49,637 bases of DNA from an uncultured Oscillospiraceae bacterium (GCA_949285935.1 CASEAH010000031.1:1-49637), one strand, 5' to 3'; positions 1-7,900 are shown, counted from the stretch's first letter. Numbers and translations are program-made. Notes: generated from the sequence alone by a model not told the origin.

Positions 1-3
1 TCC

Positions 4-201
4 ATGGGCAGATTTCAGATACCATCCACGCCGCCTACGATCAACAAAACAATCCGCTTCCCAAGCGATGTGGTGGAAGGAGTGGAAAAGGCAATTCAGA
101 ATCAAAATTGCACGTTTTCTGCCTTTGTGATCGCTGCGGTCCGCGCGGCTTTGGAGGAGGTCCGCGAAATAGACACATCCAGTCCGGACCAGAATCCATA
201 G
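4..201 (+). CDS. Small ribbon-helix-helix type DNA-binding protein
   Basis: A 65-residue protein whose core, about residues 15 to 52, has the pattern of an Arc-like ribbon-helix-helix fold: a short strand (KTIRFP), a helix (DVVEGVEKAIQNQ) and a second helix rich in Ala (FSAFVIAAVRAALEEV). Proteins of this fold bind DNA as dimers and often act as antitoxins or small repressors. The ATG lies three bases from the window edge, so the true start could be upstream. A hairpin with a T-run follows 26 bases after the stop. No toxin partner is visible next to it. The family assignment rests on pattern only. Confidence 0.6.
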   Translation: MGRFQIPSTPPTINKTIRFPSDVVEGVEKAIQNQNCTFSAFVIAAVRAALEEVREIDTSSPDQNP

Positions 202-214
202 TGTTTTGATTGTT

Positions 215-400
215 CACCAGGCAAGGACCTGGAGCCAAGTCGCGCTCCAGGTTTTTTCCTTTTATCCAAAATTGAACCCGCGTCCAACGGATCAAAGTAT
301 TCTGCACCACCAGGCAGGGTCTGGAGTCAAGTGGCTTCCAGACTCTTTACTAAAATGCCAGCCGCGTCTGAATAATCGAAACTGTTCGCCTCTTTTACCG
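215..400 (+). repeat. Diverged 93-bp direct repeat, two copies, each with a hairpin
   Basis: Copy 1 starts at 215 and copy 2 at 308. Both begin CACCAGGCA, continue with a hairpin built on CTGGAG/CTCCAG (CTGGAG/TTCCAG in copy 2) with CAAGT in the loop, and share a second block AAAAT..CCGCGTC..ATC further on. The copies differ at many positions, so the duplication is old. The unit joins two unrelated small genes. Confidence 0.6.
227..257 (+). terminator. Rho-independent terminator after the RHH gene
   Basis: A 9-bp stem (ACCTGGAGC with GCTCCAGGT, 227-235 and 244-252) with an 8-base loop is followed directly by a run of T (252-257). Confidence 0.7.
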
Positions 401-406
401 CCAAAG

Positions 407-739
407 ATGCATAGGTCATATAAAAAATTAACTGCTGATCTTCGGACAAGAGTTTATGCCTGCCGGGACAAAGAAAAAATATTAGGAATTATTGCGATTC
501 GGCTTACAGGCGGTAGTGGTGCCGAAATAGAAGGAATATCCGTATTGGAGAGATATAGGAATTTGGGGATTGGACGATATATGATCCTACAAACCGTGGA
601 GAGAGAAAATTTAGAATGGATTGACGCCGAAACAGATGACGATGCAGTGGGATTTTACCTGAAATGCGACTTGCAAACAGGCAGGGAGATTCAAAACTAT
701 CCAGACGGGGCGGTAGTACGGTATCATTGCCGCTTATGA
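407..739 (+). CDS. GNAT-family N-acetyltransferase, short or N-terminally eroded
   Basis: The 110-residue frame from the ATG at 407 carries the acetyl-CoA-binding core of GNAT acetyltransferases: a strand GIIAIRLTG, then EIEGISVLERYRNLGIGRYMI, which fits motif A (R-x-x-G-I-G), and later a strand and helix ending in GFYLKCDL. GNAT enzymes move an acetyl group from acetyl-CoA to an amine; the substrate cannot be told. The frame is open back to 206, but that part runs through the repeat and terminator hairpins and looks non-coding. The usual length is 140 to 170 residues, so the N-terminal strands may be missing or the gene may be a remnant. No convincing ribosome site is seen before 407. Confidence 0.5.
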   Translation: MHRSYKKLTADLRTRVYACRDKEKILGIIAIRLTGGSGAEIEGISVLERYRNLGIGRYMILQTVERENLEWIDAETDDDAVGFYLKCDLQTGREIQNYPDGAVVRYHCRL

Positions 740-978
740 GCAGAAGATCTCAGTGAAACTCTGCATAGAAAATAGGAATCATATATCCATATATATATCT
801 TGCAGTGAAATAAAATGGAAAAGTCGTAGTGTTTAAAAATAGTAGTGTTAAAGGTGGCTTCAAGAAGGCTTTCTGGGGGATACACTTGGGAAATACCATG
901 AGAATCCCCAAGGGATTGGCAGAAAATCCGAAATGTAACAATAAAATTCTAATAAATTACGATTATGTCATATATTGC
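740..978. other. Gene-free upstream region of the first surface-protein gene
   Basis: AT-richer sequence with no convincing coding frame. Nothing recognisable is seen before the promoter at 979. Confidence 0.5.
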
Positions 979-1007
979 TTGCAAATAGTTACAGGTTGTA
1001 ATATACT
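979..1007 (+). promoter_or_regulatory. Sigma-A promoter with TTACA-N3-TGTAA palindrome (P1)
   Basis: A -35 TTGCAA (979-984) and -10 TATACT (1002-1007) are 17 bases apart. The spacer contains the inverted repeat TTACA-GGT-TGTAA at 989-1001. The same arrangement occurs at 2551 and 4854 before the two paralogues, which suggests a common DNA-binding regulator acting inside the promoter. Confidence 0.75.
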
Positions 1008-1018
1008 GAGGATGCAAA

Positions 1019-1036
1019 AAGGAAGTGGAGATCCTT
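1019..1036 (+). promoter_or_regulatory. 5' leader stem-loop with TGGAGA in the loop
   Basis: AAGGA (1019-1023) pairs with TCCTT (1032-1036) around an 8-base loop containing TGGAGA (1026-1031). It lies 12 bases after the -10 box and 45 bases before the start codon. The leaders at 2602 and 4895 have equivalent stem-loops with unrelated stem sequences but the same loop motif. Confidence 0.55.
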
Positions 1037-1075
1037 GATGCGGTAAAGATTAAAATTTTATGGAGGAACACACCA

Positions 1076-2059
1076 ATGAAAAAGGTACTTGCTCTGGTTC
1101 TGGCTATCGCCATGATGAGCACTGTGGCTTTTGCTGCTTCCAATACCACTTGGGATGACGGCACTTTTGGCCCCGGTAAAAAGATCACCATCGGTTCCAG
1201 CCAGCTGGACGCTGATCCTGAGAAGGGTGACGTATCCGCTCTGAACACCGACAACTATTCCATTAAGAAGGTTACCTACAATAAGGGTAAGGCTTACATC
1301 GACTCCATCGAGCTGAACGATGAGGAAGATGACGAGCTCGTCATTAAGTTCAAGAAGGACTACACCGTTGAGAAGGCTAAAGAGATCGATCTGGAGATCG
1401 AGCTCCGCGGCAAGGGCAACGATGTGGACGTCAAGACTGTCAACATCGATGTTACTGCTAAGTACCTGACCGGCATTGACACCTTCTACATCAATGAAGA
1501 CAATGAGATCAGCGGCTACTCTGAGACCGAGATCAGCGAGTTCAAGTCTGAGGAAGGTGATGGCGCTCCCTACGGCACCCTGGAGTTTGACACCACCGAC
1601 GGCGATACCTCCGTTGAGGTTCGTGTGTACGACGGCGACAAGCTCTTCCTGGGCCATGATTACGACGCCGACAAGAAGGTTCTGGTTGCCAACGCCGATT
1701 CTGAGGCTGAGATCTCCTTCCTGAACTTCCCCGCTAAGCCCTCCTTCAACAGCACCGCTACCGTTTACTTCTATCAGGTCGACGAGGACGGCTTCGTTTA
1801 CGAGCTGACCGGCGAAGGCAAGATCAAGAAGTCTGCTGCTAAGTGGTCTGAGGATGACGGCTGCTGGGTTCTGAAGACCCGCACCCTGGGCTCCTATGTC
1901 TTCGCTGACAAGGCCCTGACCTCTGCTGCTGCTGCTGGCGAGGGCACCGAGGGTGAGACCACCAACCCCGACACCGGCGCTAACGATGTTGTTGGCATCG
2001 CCGCTGCTCTGGCTGTTGTCTCCCTGGTTGCTGCTGGCGCTGTCTCCCTGAAGAAATAA
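1076..2059 (+). CDS. Secreted surface protein 1 with NPDTG sorting signal
   Basis: A 327-residue protein. Residues 1-21 are a Sec signal peptide (MKKVLALVLAIAMM, then AFAA). The mature part has a conserved N-terminal block (NTDNYSIKKVTY), an acidic middle that varies between paralogues, and a long conserved block from PYGTLEF through LNFPAKPSFNSTATVYFYQ to TLGSYVFADKAL. The end is a classic wall-sorting signal: N297-P-D-T-G, a hydrophobic segment, then KK. A sortase is expected to cut in this motif and attach the protein to peptidoglycan; the sortase at 8280-9179 is the obvious candidate. The start at 1076 is set by GGAGG ten bases upstream. The mature domain is not one I recognise. It is monocistronic, with its own promoter and terminator, and is most like the protein at 4955. 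Confidence 0.88.
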   Translation: MKKVLALVLAIAMMSTVAFAASNTTWDDGTFGPGKKITIGSSQLDADPEKGDVSALNTDNYSIKKVTYNKGKAYIDSIELNDEEDDELVIKFKKDYTVEKAKEIDLEIELRGKGNDVDVKTVNIDVTAKYLTGIDTFYINEDNEISGYSETEISEFKSEEGDGAPYGTLEFDTTDGDTSVEVRVYDGDKLFLGHDYDADKKVLVANADSEAEISFLNFPAKPSFNSTATVYFYQVDEDGFVYELTGEGKIKKSAAKWSEDDGCWVLKTRTLGSYVFADKALTSAAAAGEGTEGETTNPDTGANDVVGIAAALAVVSLVAAGAVSLKK

Positions 2060-2096
2060 GTTTAACTTACTTCTGAAAAGGATACACAAATAAGAG

Positions 2097-2131
2097 ATCC
2101 CGCCCCTTCTCCACAGGGGCGGGATTTTTGT
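2097..2131 (+). terminator. Rho-independent terminator of surface protein 1
   Basis: An 11-bp stem ATCCCGCCCCT/AGGGGCGGGAT (2097-2107, 2115-2125) followed by TTTTTG. Confidence 0.9.
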
Positions 2132-2550
2132 GTTTAGAGTGGAAACCACCAATAGAACCGGTGGAAGCTTCCTGAAAAAAGCTTTGGCTTCCAGGATCAA
2201 GCGGAGCGAGCTGCAAACAGCAAATCGTCATCAATAAAAAGTTTCCTTAGTACTGTGACTGCCCGTTTACAGGATGCAGGGGAAGTGATGCAGGGGAAGC
2301 AAATTCAGTGCGTCTTAAGACGTATGCCGGTAACAAACCCTTTGGGGAATGGAGCAAACCACCAGTTCAGCGGGTGGTTTTGATTTATATGTTTTCTGGC
2401 AGAAAACATTGGGATGACAGATGATATTAAAGAAGAAGTGTCCCAACCTTCAACGGCTTTTTGCAGGGTTGGACAGAAACGGCTGAATTTTTGTAAAAAA
2501 GTGAAAGTGGATCTTCCATAAATTAGATTACAATTTGATTACAAAAAGAC
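2132..2550. other. Gene-free spacer with a hairpin near 2356-2386
   Basis: No convincing coding frame. It contains a tandem 14-bp duplication (2273-2300) and a hairpin AAACCACC/GGTGGTTT (2356-2363, 2373-2380) followed by a short T-rich stretch, possibly a second terminator. Confidence 0.5.
2273..2300 (+). repeat. Tandem 14-bp duplication
   Basis: GATGCAGGGGAAG plus one base occurs twice in a row (2273-2286 and 2287-2300). Confidence 0.8.
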
Positions 2551-2579
2551 TTGAAATTAGTTACGAAATGTAATATACT
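2551..2579 (+). promoter_or_regulatory. Sigma-A promoter with TTACG-N3-TGTAA palindrome (P2)
   Basis: -35 TTGAAA (2551-2556), 17-base spacer, -10 TATACT (2574-2579). The spacer holds TTACG-AAA-TGTAA at 2561-2573, the same element as in P1 and P3 with one changed base. A further half-like motif GATTACA lies just upstream. Confidence 0.75.
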
Positions 2580-2601
2580 ATCATCACGGGCCCGGGAAAA
2601 A

Positions 2602-2630
2602 CGAGAGAGGCGATGGAGAGACCCCTCTCG
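2602..2630 (+). promoter_or_regulatory. 5' leader stem-loop with TGGAGA in the loop
   Basis: CGAGAG-A-GG pairs with CCCTCTCG across 2602-2610 and 2623-2630 with one bulged base. The loop contains TGGAGA at 2614-2619, 53 bases before the start codon. Confidence 0.55.
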
Positions 2631-2671
2631 GACCCGCCCAAAGAAACCAAACCGTTTATGGAGGTACACAG

Positions 2672-3640
2672 ATGAAAAAGATTCTTGCATCCCTGCTGGC
2701 TGTTACCATGCTGGCCACCACCGCCATGGCAGCCGACTACACCCCCGGCCAGAAGGTGGAGTTTGACGAACTGGCTCCCGGCTGGAGCAGCACCAGCACT
2801 CCCCCCGAGAAGGAGCTGCATACCGACAACTACTCCATCACCGATGTAAAGTGGGAGTCCGGCAAAGACCTGGTGGAGTCCGTCAAAATTGACAACGACG
2901 AAAACAAGCTGGTCATTACCCTGAAGAAGGACTACACTTCTACCAAGGAGAAGGAGCTGAAGGGTACCGTCAAGCTTCGCGAGAAGGGCGTCAGCAAGTA
3001 CCATGTTCTGTCCATCGAGGGCACTGTTGGTTACAACCAGTCCGAGATCACCATTGATTCCGACGGCTACATCGCCGAGTTCACTCCTTCCAACGACGTA
3101 GTTTACACTGTCAAGGCCGAGGGCAATGTTCCTTACGGCACCCTGGAGTTCTCCGCCGACATGGCTGAGATTTCTGTCCGCGTCTACGAGGATGAGAAGT
3201 ACTACCTGGGCTTCAATGTGGATCCCAACCGGGATGTGCTGCTGGCCAACGCCGATTCCGACGCTGAGATCAACTTCCTGAACTTCGAGGGTACCCCCAC
3301 CTTCAACAGCACTGCTACCGTTAACTTCTACGAGACCAACGAGGACTCTATCATCTACGAGATCAAGAGCGGCAAGCTGGTTAAGTCTGCTGCCAAGTGG
3401 GATGAGGATTCCGGTTCTTGGGTCCTGAAAACCAAGACCCTGGGCAGCTACGTCATCTCCGACAAGGAGCTGAAGTCCCCTGCCGGCACCTCTGGGTCCG
3501 GTTCCTCCGGCTCCGGCTCTTCCAACTCCGGCAGCGTTAGCAACCCCGACACCGGCGCCAACGATGTGGTAGGTGTTGCCACCGCTCTGGCTGTGGTGAC
3601 CCTGGTGTCCGCCGCTGCTCTGTCCCTGAAGAAGAACTAA
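2672..3640 (+). CDS. Secreted surface protein 2 with NPDTG sorting signal
   Basis: A 322-residue paralogue of the proteins at 1076 and 4955. A signal peptide covers about residues 1-21 (MKKILASLLAVTML, cleavage near AMA-A). NTDNYSI near the N-terminus and the block VPYGTLEF to TLGSYVISDKEL are shared, with FLNFEGTPTFNSTATVNFYE as the core. A Gly/Ser linker (about residues 270-288) leads to N291-P-D-T-G, a hydrophobic segment and KKN. This architecture marks a peptidoglycan-anchored sortase substrate. It is the most diverged of the first three: it lacks the DGDKLFLGHD wording and has its own middle region. GGAGG lies eight bases before the ATG. It has its own promoter and a very strong terminator. 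Function beyond surface display is unknown. Confidence 0.88.
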   Translation: MKKILASLLAVTMLATTAMAADYTPGQKVEFDELAPGWSSTSTPPEKELHTDNYSITDVKWESGKDLVESVKIDNDENKLVITLKKDYTSTKEKELKGTVKLREKGVSKYHVLSIEGTVGYNQSEITIDSDGYIAEFTPSNDVVYTVKAEGNVPYGTLEFSADMAEISVRVYEDEKYYLGFNVDPNRDVLLANADSDAEINFLNFEGTPTFNSTATVNFYETNEDSIIYEIKSGKLVKSAAKWDEDSGSWVLKTKTLGSYVISDKELKSPAGTSGSGSSGSGSSNSGSVSNPDTGANDVVGVATALAVVTLVSAAALSLKKN

Positions 3641-3658
3641 GTATCAGCCAAGTGCCAA

Positions 3659-3698
3659 AAGCGCCAGGCCCGGTTCAGCCGGGCCTGGCGCTTTTTTG
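3659..3698 (+). terminator. Strong rho-independent terminator of surface protein 2
   Basis: A perfect 13-bp GC-rich stem (3661-3673 with 3679-3691) and a T6 run. Confidence 0.95.
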
Positions 3699-4853
3699 CC
3701 TGCAAAAGTGAAACTGCCGTTTGGGAAGAGGAAGCGTCCAAAAGAAAACTTTGAAGCAGGGCAAGAAGGACAGGTTAACGGCAAATTTCCCATTTACAGC
3801 TTTGCGGCTGATTAAAAAGGGGCACCAGCTGCGACTGCGCTGCGCTCATTCTGTGGGAAGGGGCCAGAGAATAATGGATACGGGTATCCAATAGAGAAAA
3901 AGGGACAGACACCTATCTTGAGGCTCCTACTCCCCAAAGGGTTCCATCCGTCTTGCTTAAGTTGTTGCTCTAATCTATCGGCGGTGATTGGTTGAACATA
4001 ATTTGCAGCAAAGTAAAAGATAACATCAAATGCGGTCAGCATTATCTTTTGCCTGATAAAAAGTTTTGAAAATCATGGGTTTGGCGCAGGGCTGGGAAGA
4101 GTGATGATTGCCTCTGGTAGTAGAACCATAGGGAAAAGAATTTTGGTCCCGGGTTCCAGTGCTTTCTAAAGTGGCTTTGAATAACAGATGGAAATTGCTG
4201 CCCAAACGGAAATTCCTGGCTTGCAGATGACAAAGCAGGTGAAGCAGGGGAGGGTCAAATTGGAATGCCTCGGAGAATTTCCCATGCCAACTTTTAGCAG
4301 GCCAGTTTGTTCTATAGCCTTGTTTAATGAGATCAATTGTGAAAGGATCTAATTCCAACATACAAGAGAAACATCAGTAGTCAGCTTTTAGATAGAAACA
4401 GATTGTCTCGGGCAGGCGGCCGGCATATAGCCTGCTAATAAAACCTTGTCAAAAGGAATTTATCGCTGGACAGAAGAGGTGTTTGAGAATTTTCAATTCG
4501 CCTTATATAGGAATGGCCCAGCCCTAAATCACATCACAAGCATTTGTGGTGATATCTCCTGTGCGAAATGTGAAACATGCAATTGGCCAGAGAGAACAAA
4601 ACAAAAAATTTACGGGATCCCGGCAGAACAGGCAGGGTTGGTCCAGATAAAAGCTGTAGATTCAGGCAAATTTGGCTGAAAATGATTTTTCTGATATGGT
4701 GCAAATGAAGAAGCTGATATTTTTAAAAAATTCATCTTTAGCACTTTAAAATTTAAAAGAGTGGGAAATACGTGCGATTTGGCGAATTTAGTGTTAACAA
4801 ATTGTGCATATATACGAAATGTTACAAAATGGAATATTTATATCAAAAAATAG
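3699..4853. other. 1.15-kb AT-richer region without a convincing gene
   Basis: Several short frames are open, for example a TTG-started one of 77 codons at 4446-4679 on the plus strand with a C-x-x-C-x-x-C stretch, but none has a good ribosome site, a recognisable domain or coding-like codon use. The composition is lower in GC than the flanking genes. It may be a decayed insertion between duplicated genes. Confidence 0.4.
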
Positions 4854-4882
4854 TTGCAATTGGTTACAACTTGTAATATACT
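4854..4882 (+). promoter_or_regulatory. Sigma-A promoter with TTACA-N3-TGTAA palindrome (P3)
   Basis: -35 TTGCAA (4854-4859), 17-base spacer, -10 TATACT (4877-4882), with TTACA-ACT-TGTAA at 4864-4876. A further ATGTTACA lies upstream at about 4819. Confidence 0.75.
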
Positions 4883-4894
4883 TAAAACCGAAGA

Positions 4895-4918
4895 AGGGAC
4901 GATTTGGAGATAGTCCCT
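4895..4918 (+). promoter_or_regulatory. 5' leader stem-loop with TGGAGA in the loop
   Basis: A perfect 6-bp stem AGGGAC/GTCCCT (4895-4900, 4913-4918) with a 12-base loop containing TGGAGA (4905-4910), 45 bases before the start codon. Confidence 0.6.
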
Positions 4919-4954
4919 GATTCATCCAAAGATTTTATTATGGAGGAACGCATC

Positions 4955-5995
4955 ATGAAAAAGGTACTTGCACTCGTACTGGCTGTTGCTATGATGAGCA
5001 CCGTTGCCTTTGCCGCTTCCAACACCGTTTTCGGTTCCGGTTACGACAAAGAGCCCAACAACATCCCCTCTGGCACCAGCGACATCAAAGGCAGCTATGG
5101 CCCCGGAGAAGATTTTTCCATCGCTTCCGGCGACCTGAACACGGATGGTGACAAGAAGGTTTCCGACCTGAACACCGACAACTATTCCATTAAGAAGGTC
5201 ACCTACAAAGCCGGCAAATCCTATATCGACTCCATCGAGCTGGACAACGATGAGGGAGACGAACTGACCGTCACCTTCAAGAAGGACTACTCCGTGGAGA
5301 AGGCCAAGGATGTGGAGGTCTTTGTAGAGCTTCGCGGCAAGGGAAACAATGTGGATGCCAAAACCGTTAACGTAAAGTTTGGCACCCAGTATGTGGTTGG
5401 CACCAACCCTGTTGCCATCGACAAGGACGGCGACATTGACGAGAAGACCCTGAATCTTGATATGATCAACAAGTTTGATTCCGGTAAGGACGGCAGCCCC
5501 TATGGTACCCTCAGCTTTGATACCGATGACGGCGACACCACTGTGGAAGCCCGTGTTTATGACGGCGACAAGCTGTTCCTGGGCCATGACTTTGATGCCG
5601 ACAAGAAAGTTCTGGTAGCCAACGCCGATGCCGACGCTGAGATTTCTTTCCTGAACTTCCCTGCCAAACCTTCCTTCAACAGCACCGCCACCGTTTACTT
5701 CTACCAGGTGGATAAGGATGGCTTTGTCTATGAGCTGACCGGCGAAGGCAAGATCAAGAAGTCTGCTGCCAAGTGGTCTGAGGATGACGGATGCTGGGTT
5801 CTGAAGACCCGCACCCTGGGCTCCTACGTTTTCTCTGACAAGGCTCTGACCTCTGCCGCTGATTCCGGCAGCAGCTCCACCGATGGTGAGGGCACCAACA
5901 ACCCCGACACCGGCGCCAATGATGTTGTAGGCATTGCTGCTGCTCTGGCTGTTGTTTCTGTCATCGCGGCTGGCGCTGTCTCCCTGAAGAAATAA
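4955..5995 (+). CDS. Secreted surface protein 3 with NPDTG sorting signal
   Basis: A 346-residue paralogue. The signal peptide (MKKVLALVLAVAMM, then AFAA) is nearly the same as in the protein at 1076. It has about 30 extra residues after the signal (around SGYDKEPNNIPSGTSD). From PYGTLSFDT to the C-terminus it is almost identical to surface protein 1, including SEDDGCWVLKTRTLGSYVF, while the segment just before, from VKFGTQYVV to FDSGKDGS, is quite different. The sorting signal is N316-P-D-T-G, then a hydrophobic segment and KK. This pattern of identical and divergent blocks suggests recombination between copies. The start at 4955 follows GGAGG. Own promoter and terminator make it monocistronic. 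It is an expected substrate of the sortase at 8280-9179. Confidence 0.88.
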   Translation: MKKVLALVLAVAMMSTVAFAASNTVFGSGYDKEPNNIPSGTSDIKGSYGPGEDFSIASGDLNTDGDKKVSDLNTDNYSIKKVTYKAGKSYIDSIELDNDEGDELTVTFKKDYSVEKAKDVEVFVELRGKGNNVDAKTVNVKFGTQYVVGTNPVAIDKDGDIDEKTLNLDMINKFDSGKDGSPYGTLSFDTDDGDTTVEARVYDGDKLFLGHDFDADKKVLVANADADAEISFLNFPAKPSFNSTATVYFYQVDKDGFVYELTGEGKIKKSAAKWSEDDGCWVLKTRTLGSYVFSDKALTSAADSGSSSTDGEGTNNPDTGANDVVGIAAALAVVSVIAAGAVSLKK

Positions 5996-6040
5996 GCCTG
6001 TCCCACAGGTGAAAAATGTGCCGCTTTCATAGCGCAGCAA

Positions 6041-6071
6041 AACGCCCCCTTTCTCCAAGGGGGCGTTTTTT
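6041..6071 (+). terminator. Rho-independent terminator of surface protein 3
   Basis: AACGCCCCCTT/AAGGGGGCGTT (6041-6051, 6057-6067) followed by TTTTT. Confidence 0.93.
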
Positions 6072-6611
6072 ATGTTGAAGAGCAGCGTGCAAACAGCAAA
6101 GCAGGTAGAAGTTTGTAAGTCCACTGCTTCCGGAAATTTCTGTGATGGAATGCGAATGGGGGAGTTTATAAATCCATAAAAACCCAATGAGGTACCTGCC
6201 TTTGCGATTAAAGAGATTTTAAATGAGAGCACCAAGGTGATGGAGAAGAGTGGGGCGTTCAGCCAGGCCAGAATGGATCAAATCATGCCGCTATGGGGCA
6301 GAATGAAGAAGGAAAGTTTGGCGAGAGACGACACAGGGGGAGAAGGCAAAAGGAGAGCGAAAGACATTTGGATTTCTGCAAAGGAATGAAATAATGAGAT
6401 TCCCTCAGGGTCGATGGATGCAAAAGAAAAACTTTCTTTTACAGAACGGATTCGCCAGAAAGAAATCCTCTCACCGGAAAAGCTGGAGCATTTTTGCCCG
6501 AGTATTGTATAAACATGGCGCTGATAACGTTTTTTGAAAAAAACGGAGGAAATGATTGAAATACAAAAAGTAGAATATAATCGAAAAATACAAAATGGAA
6601 GCTATCTCCTG
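6072..6611. other. Gene-free spacer with one short open remnant
   Basis: A plus-strand frame is open from 6180 to the TAA at 6393-6395 and reads like coding sequence (AIKEILNESTKVMEKSGAF, later RMDQIMPLWGRMKKE), but it has no start before GTG/ATG at 6237-6240 and no ribosome site. It looks like a gene remnant. The rest is AT-rich with nothing recognised. Confidence 0.35.
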
Positions 6612-6640
6612 TTGAATTACGTGGTTTTCCCCCGTATAAT
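6612..6640 (+). promoter_or_regulatory. Sigma-A promoter of surface protein 4
   Basis: -35 TTGAAT (6612-6617), 17 bases, -10 TATAAT (6635-6640). The TTACA-N3-TGTAA palindrome and TGGAGA stem-loop of the other three promoters are absent here. Confidence 0.75.
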
Positions 6641-6702
6641 GGTCTCCAGAGCCCGGTTGGCAGGGCCAAACAAAGCCACCAAAATCCAAGGGAGGACCAC
6701 CA

Positions 6703-7821
6703 ATGAAAAAGTTCGTATCTTTTGCCCTGGCTGTGATGATGATTGCAGCTATGGCTGTGACAGCTTTTGCGGCAGTGGACAGCATCTCTTTTGAACAGGA
6801 CGAAAATGGCATAACACTGGGACAGGATCAGCTGCTTCCCGGAACCACCTACCGCTTTCCCCTTCTCATCGCCCGGGACGGCGGCCTCAGCACCAACCTT
6901 ACCCCTGAAGACCTGGAAGGGCATCGGCTGGATATCAGCGTGACCAAAGGCAGCGGTGTGATCACCACGCCGAAAGCGGAGGAGAAGGACGGGAAAATCT
7001 ATCTTACCTTTACCACCTCTGCCCACTACTCTGTCAAGGCCGCTGAGGCGGAAATCAAGGTTCGCTACCTGAGCCGTGAACCTCTTAAGGAACTGGCGTC
7101 GGTGACCACCGCCTTTTCCGTTGGCAATGGCCAGATATCCGATGACGCGCTGGCCGGACTGGAAAAGGGAGACGCTCTGGAGATTTCCCCGGATGCACCG
7201 GTACTTTCCGCCGCCCAGCTGGAAGCTTTCGCAAAACTTAATGACTACAAGGCTGTAACCTTTACAGGCAGCGGCTGGAGCTTTACCGGCAAGGTGAACA
7301 ACATGGACGGTCTCAATCTTTACACCACCCAGGCTCCCATCATGGAAGTCGTCAAAAAATTCGATGAAAATCAGTTTAAATTTCTTACCTTCGCCAGCAA
7401 GCCCCGCTTTGCAGACAAAGGCACTCTGACCATTGATGTTTCGGATGTGGAGCAGAAATTTGACGGCAAGTTCTTTCTGTACAAGTATCAGGACAACCGG
7501 CTGTATAAACTGAATTTTCGGTACGACGAGGGAGCGGGCACGATTTCCTTCAATCCTTCCGATCTGGGAAGCTACGTCATCACCGACCGTGAAATTACCG
7601 ATCTGATGCTCAATGGCTCCGGCAGCAGCTCCTCCGGAAGTTCTTCTTCCGGCTCCGGAAACAGCTCTTCGGCTTCGGGCAGCAGTTCCTCCGGCAGCTC
7701 TTCTTCCGGCAGCAGCTCGGAAACCAACCCCGAGACTGGCATCACCCACCCTGTGAGCGGTGCGGTTGTAGCTCTGCTCAGTGTGGCCGTCCTGTCCCTG
7801 GCAGTGACCCGGAAGCGCTGA
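6703..7821 (+). CDS. Secreted surface protein 4 with NPETG sorting signal
   Basis: A 372-residue diverged member of the same family. A signal peptide covers about residues 1-24 (MKKFVSFALAVMMIAAMAV, then AFAA). The body aligns only in the last third with the other three: FLTFASKPRFADKGTLTID matches their FLNF..PTFNSTATV block and DLGSYVITDREI matches LGSYVISDKEL. A long Ser/Gly linker (about residues 305-340) precedes N342-P-E-T-G, a hydrophobic stretch and RKR. The linker would carry the domain through the cell wall. GGGAGG precedes the ATG. The gene lies tail-to-tail with the sortase gene 458 bases away, which supports an enzyme-substrate link. Function of the mature domain is unknown. Confidence 0.87.
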   Translation: MKKFVSFALAVMMIAAMAVTAFAAVDSISFEQDENGITLGQDQLLPGTTYRFPLLIARDGGLSTNLTPEDLEGHRLDISVTKGSGVITTPKAEEKDGKIYLTFTTSAHYSVKAAEAEIKVRYLSREPLKELASVTTAFSVGNGQISDDALAGLEKGDALEISPDAPVLSAAQLEAFAKLNDYKAVTFTGSGWSFTGKVNNMDGLNLYTTQAPIMEVVKKFDENQFKFLTFASKPRFADKGTLTIDVSDVEQKFDGKFFLYKYQDNRLYKLNFRYDEGAGTISFNPSDLGSYVITDREITDLMLNGSGSSSSGSSSSGSGNSSSASGSSSSGSSSSGSSSETNPETGITHPVSGAVVALLSVAVLSLAVTRKR

Positions 7822-7900
7822 TCGTTCCGGTATAGCCGGGTATGATCCGGGAACGCGGAACATGGCGTTAGGATCCCTGCAGAAAACATAAGAAAATAGA

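Noticed and set aside
215-400. Integron attC sites
   Set aside because: The hairpins end in T-runs like terminators, and the GTTRRRY/RYYYAAC core sites expected of attC are not convincingly paired.
4922-6235. A 437-codon open frame antisense to surface protein 3, and similar long antisense frames over surface protein 1, spoIIE, the ABC permease and the EF-G-like gene
   Set aside because: They mirror the codon bias of the strong sense genes, have no ribosome site and show low-complexity or unnatural protein composition.
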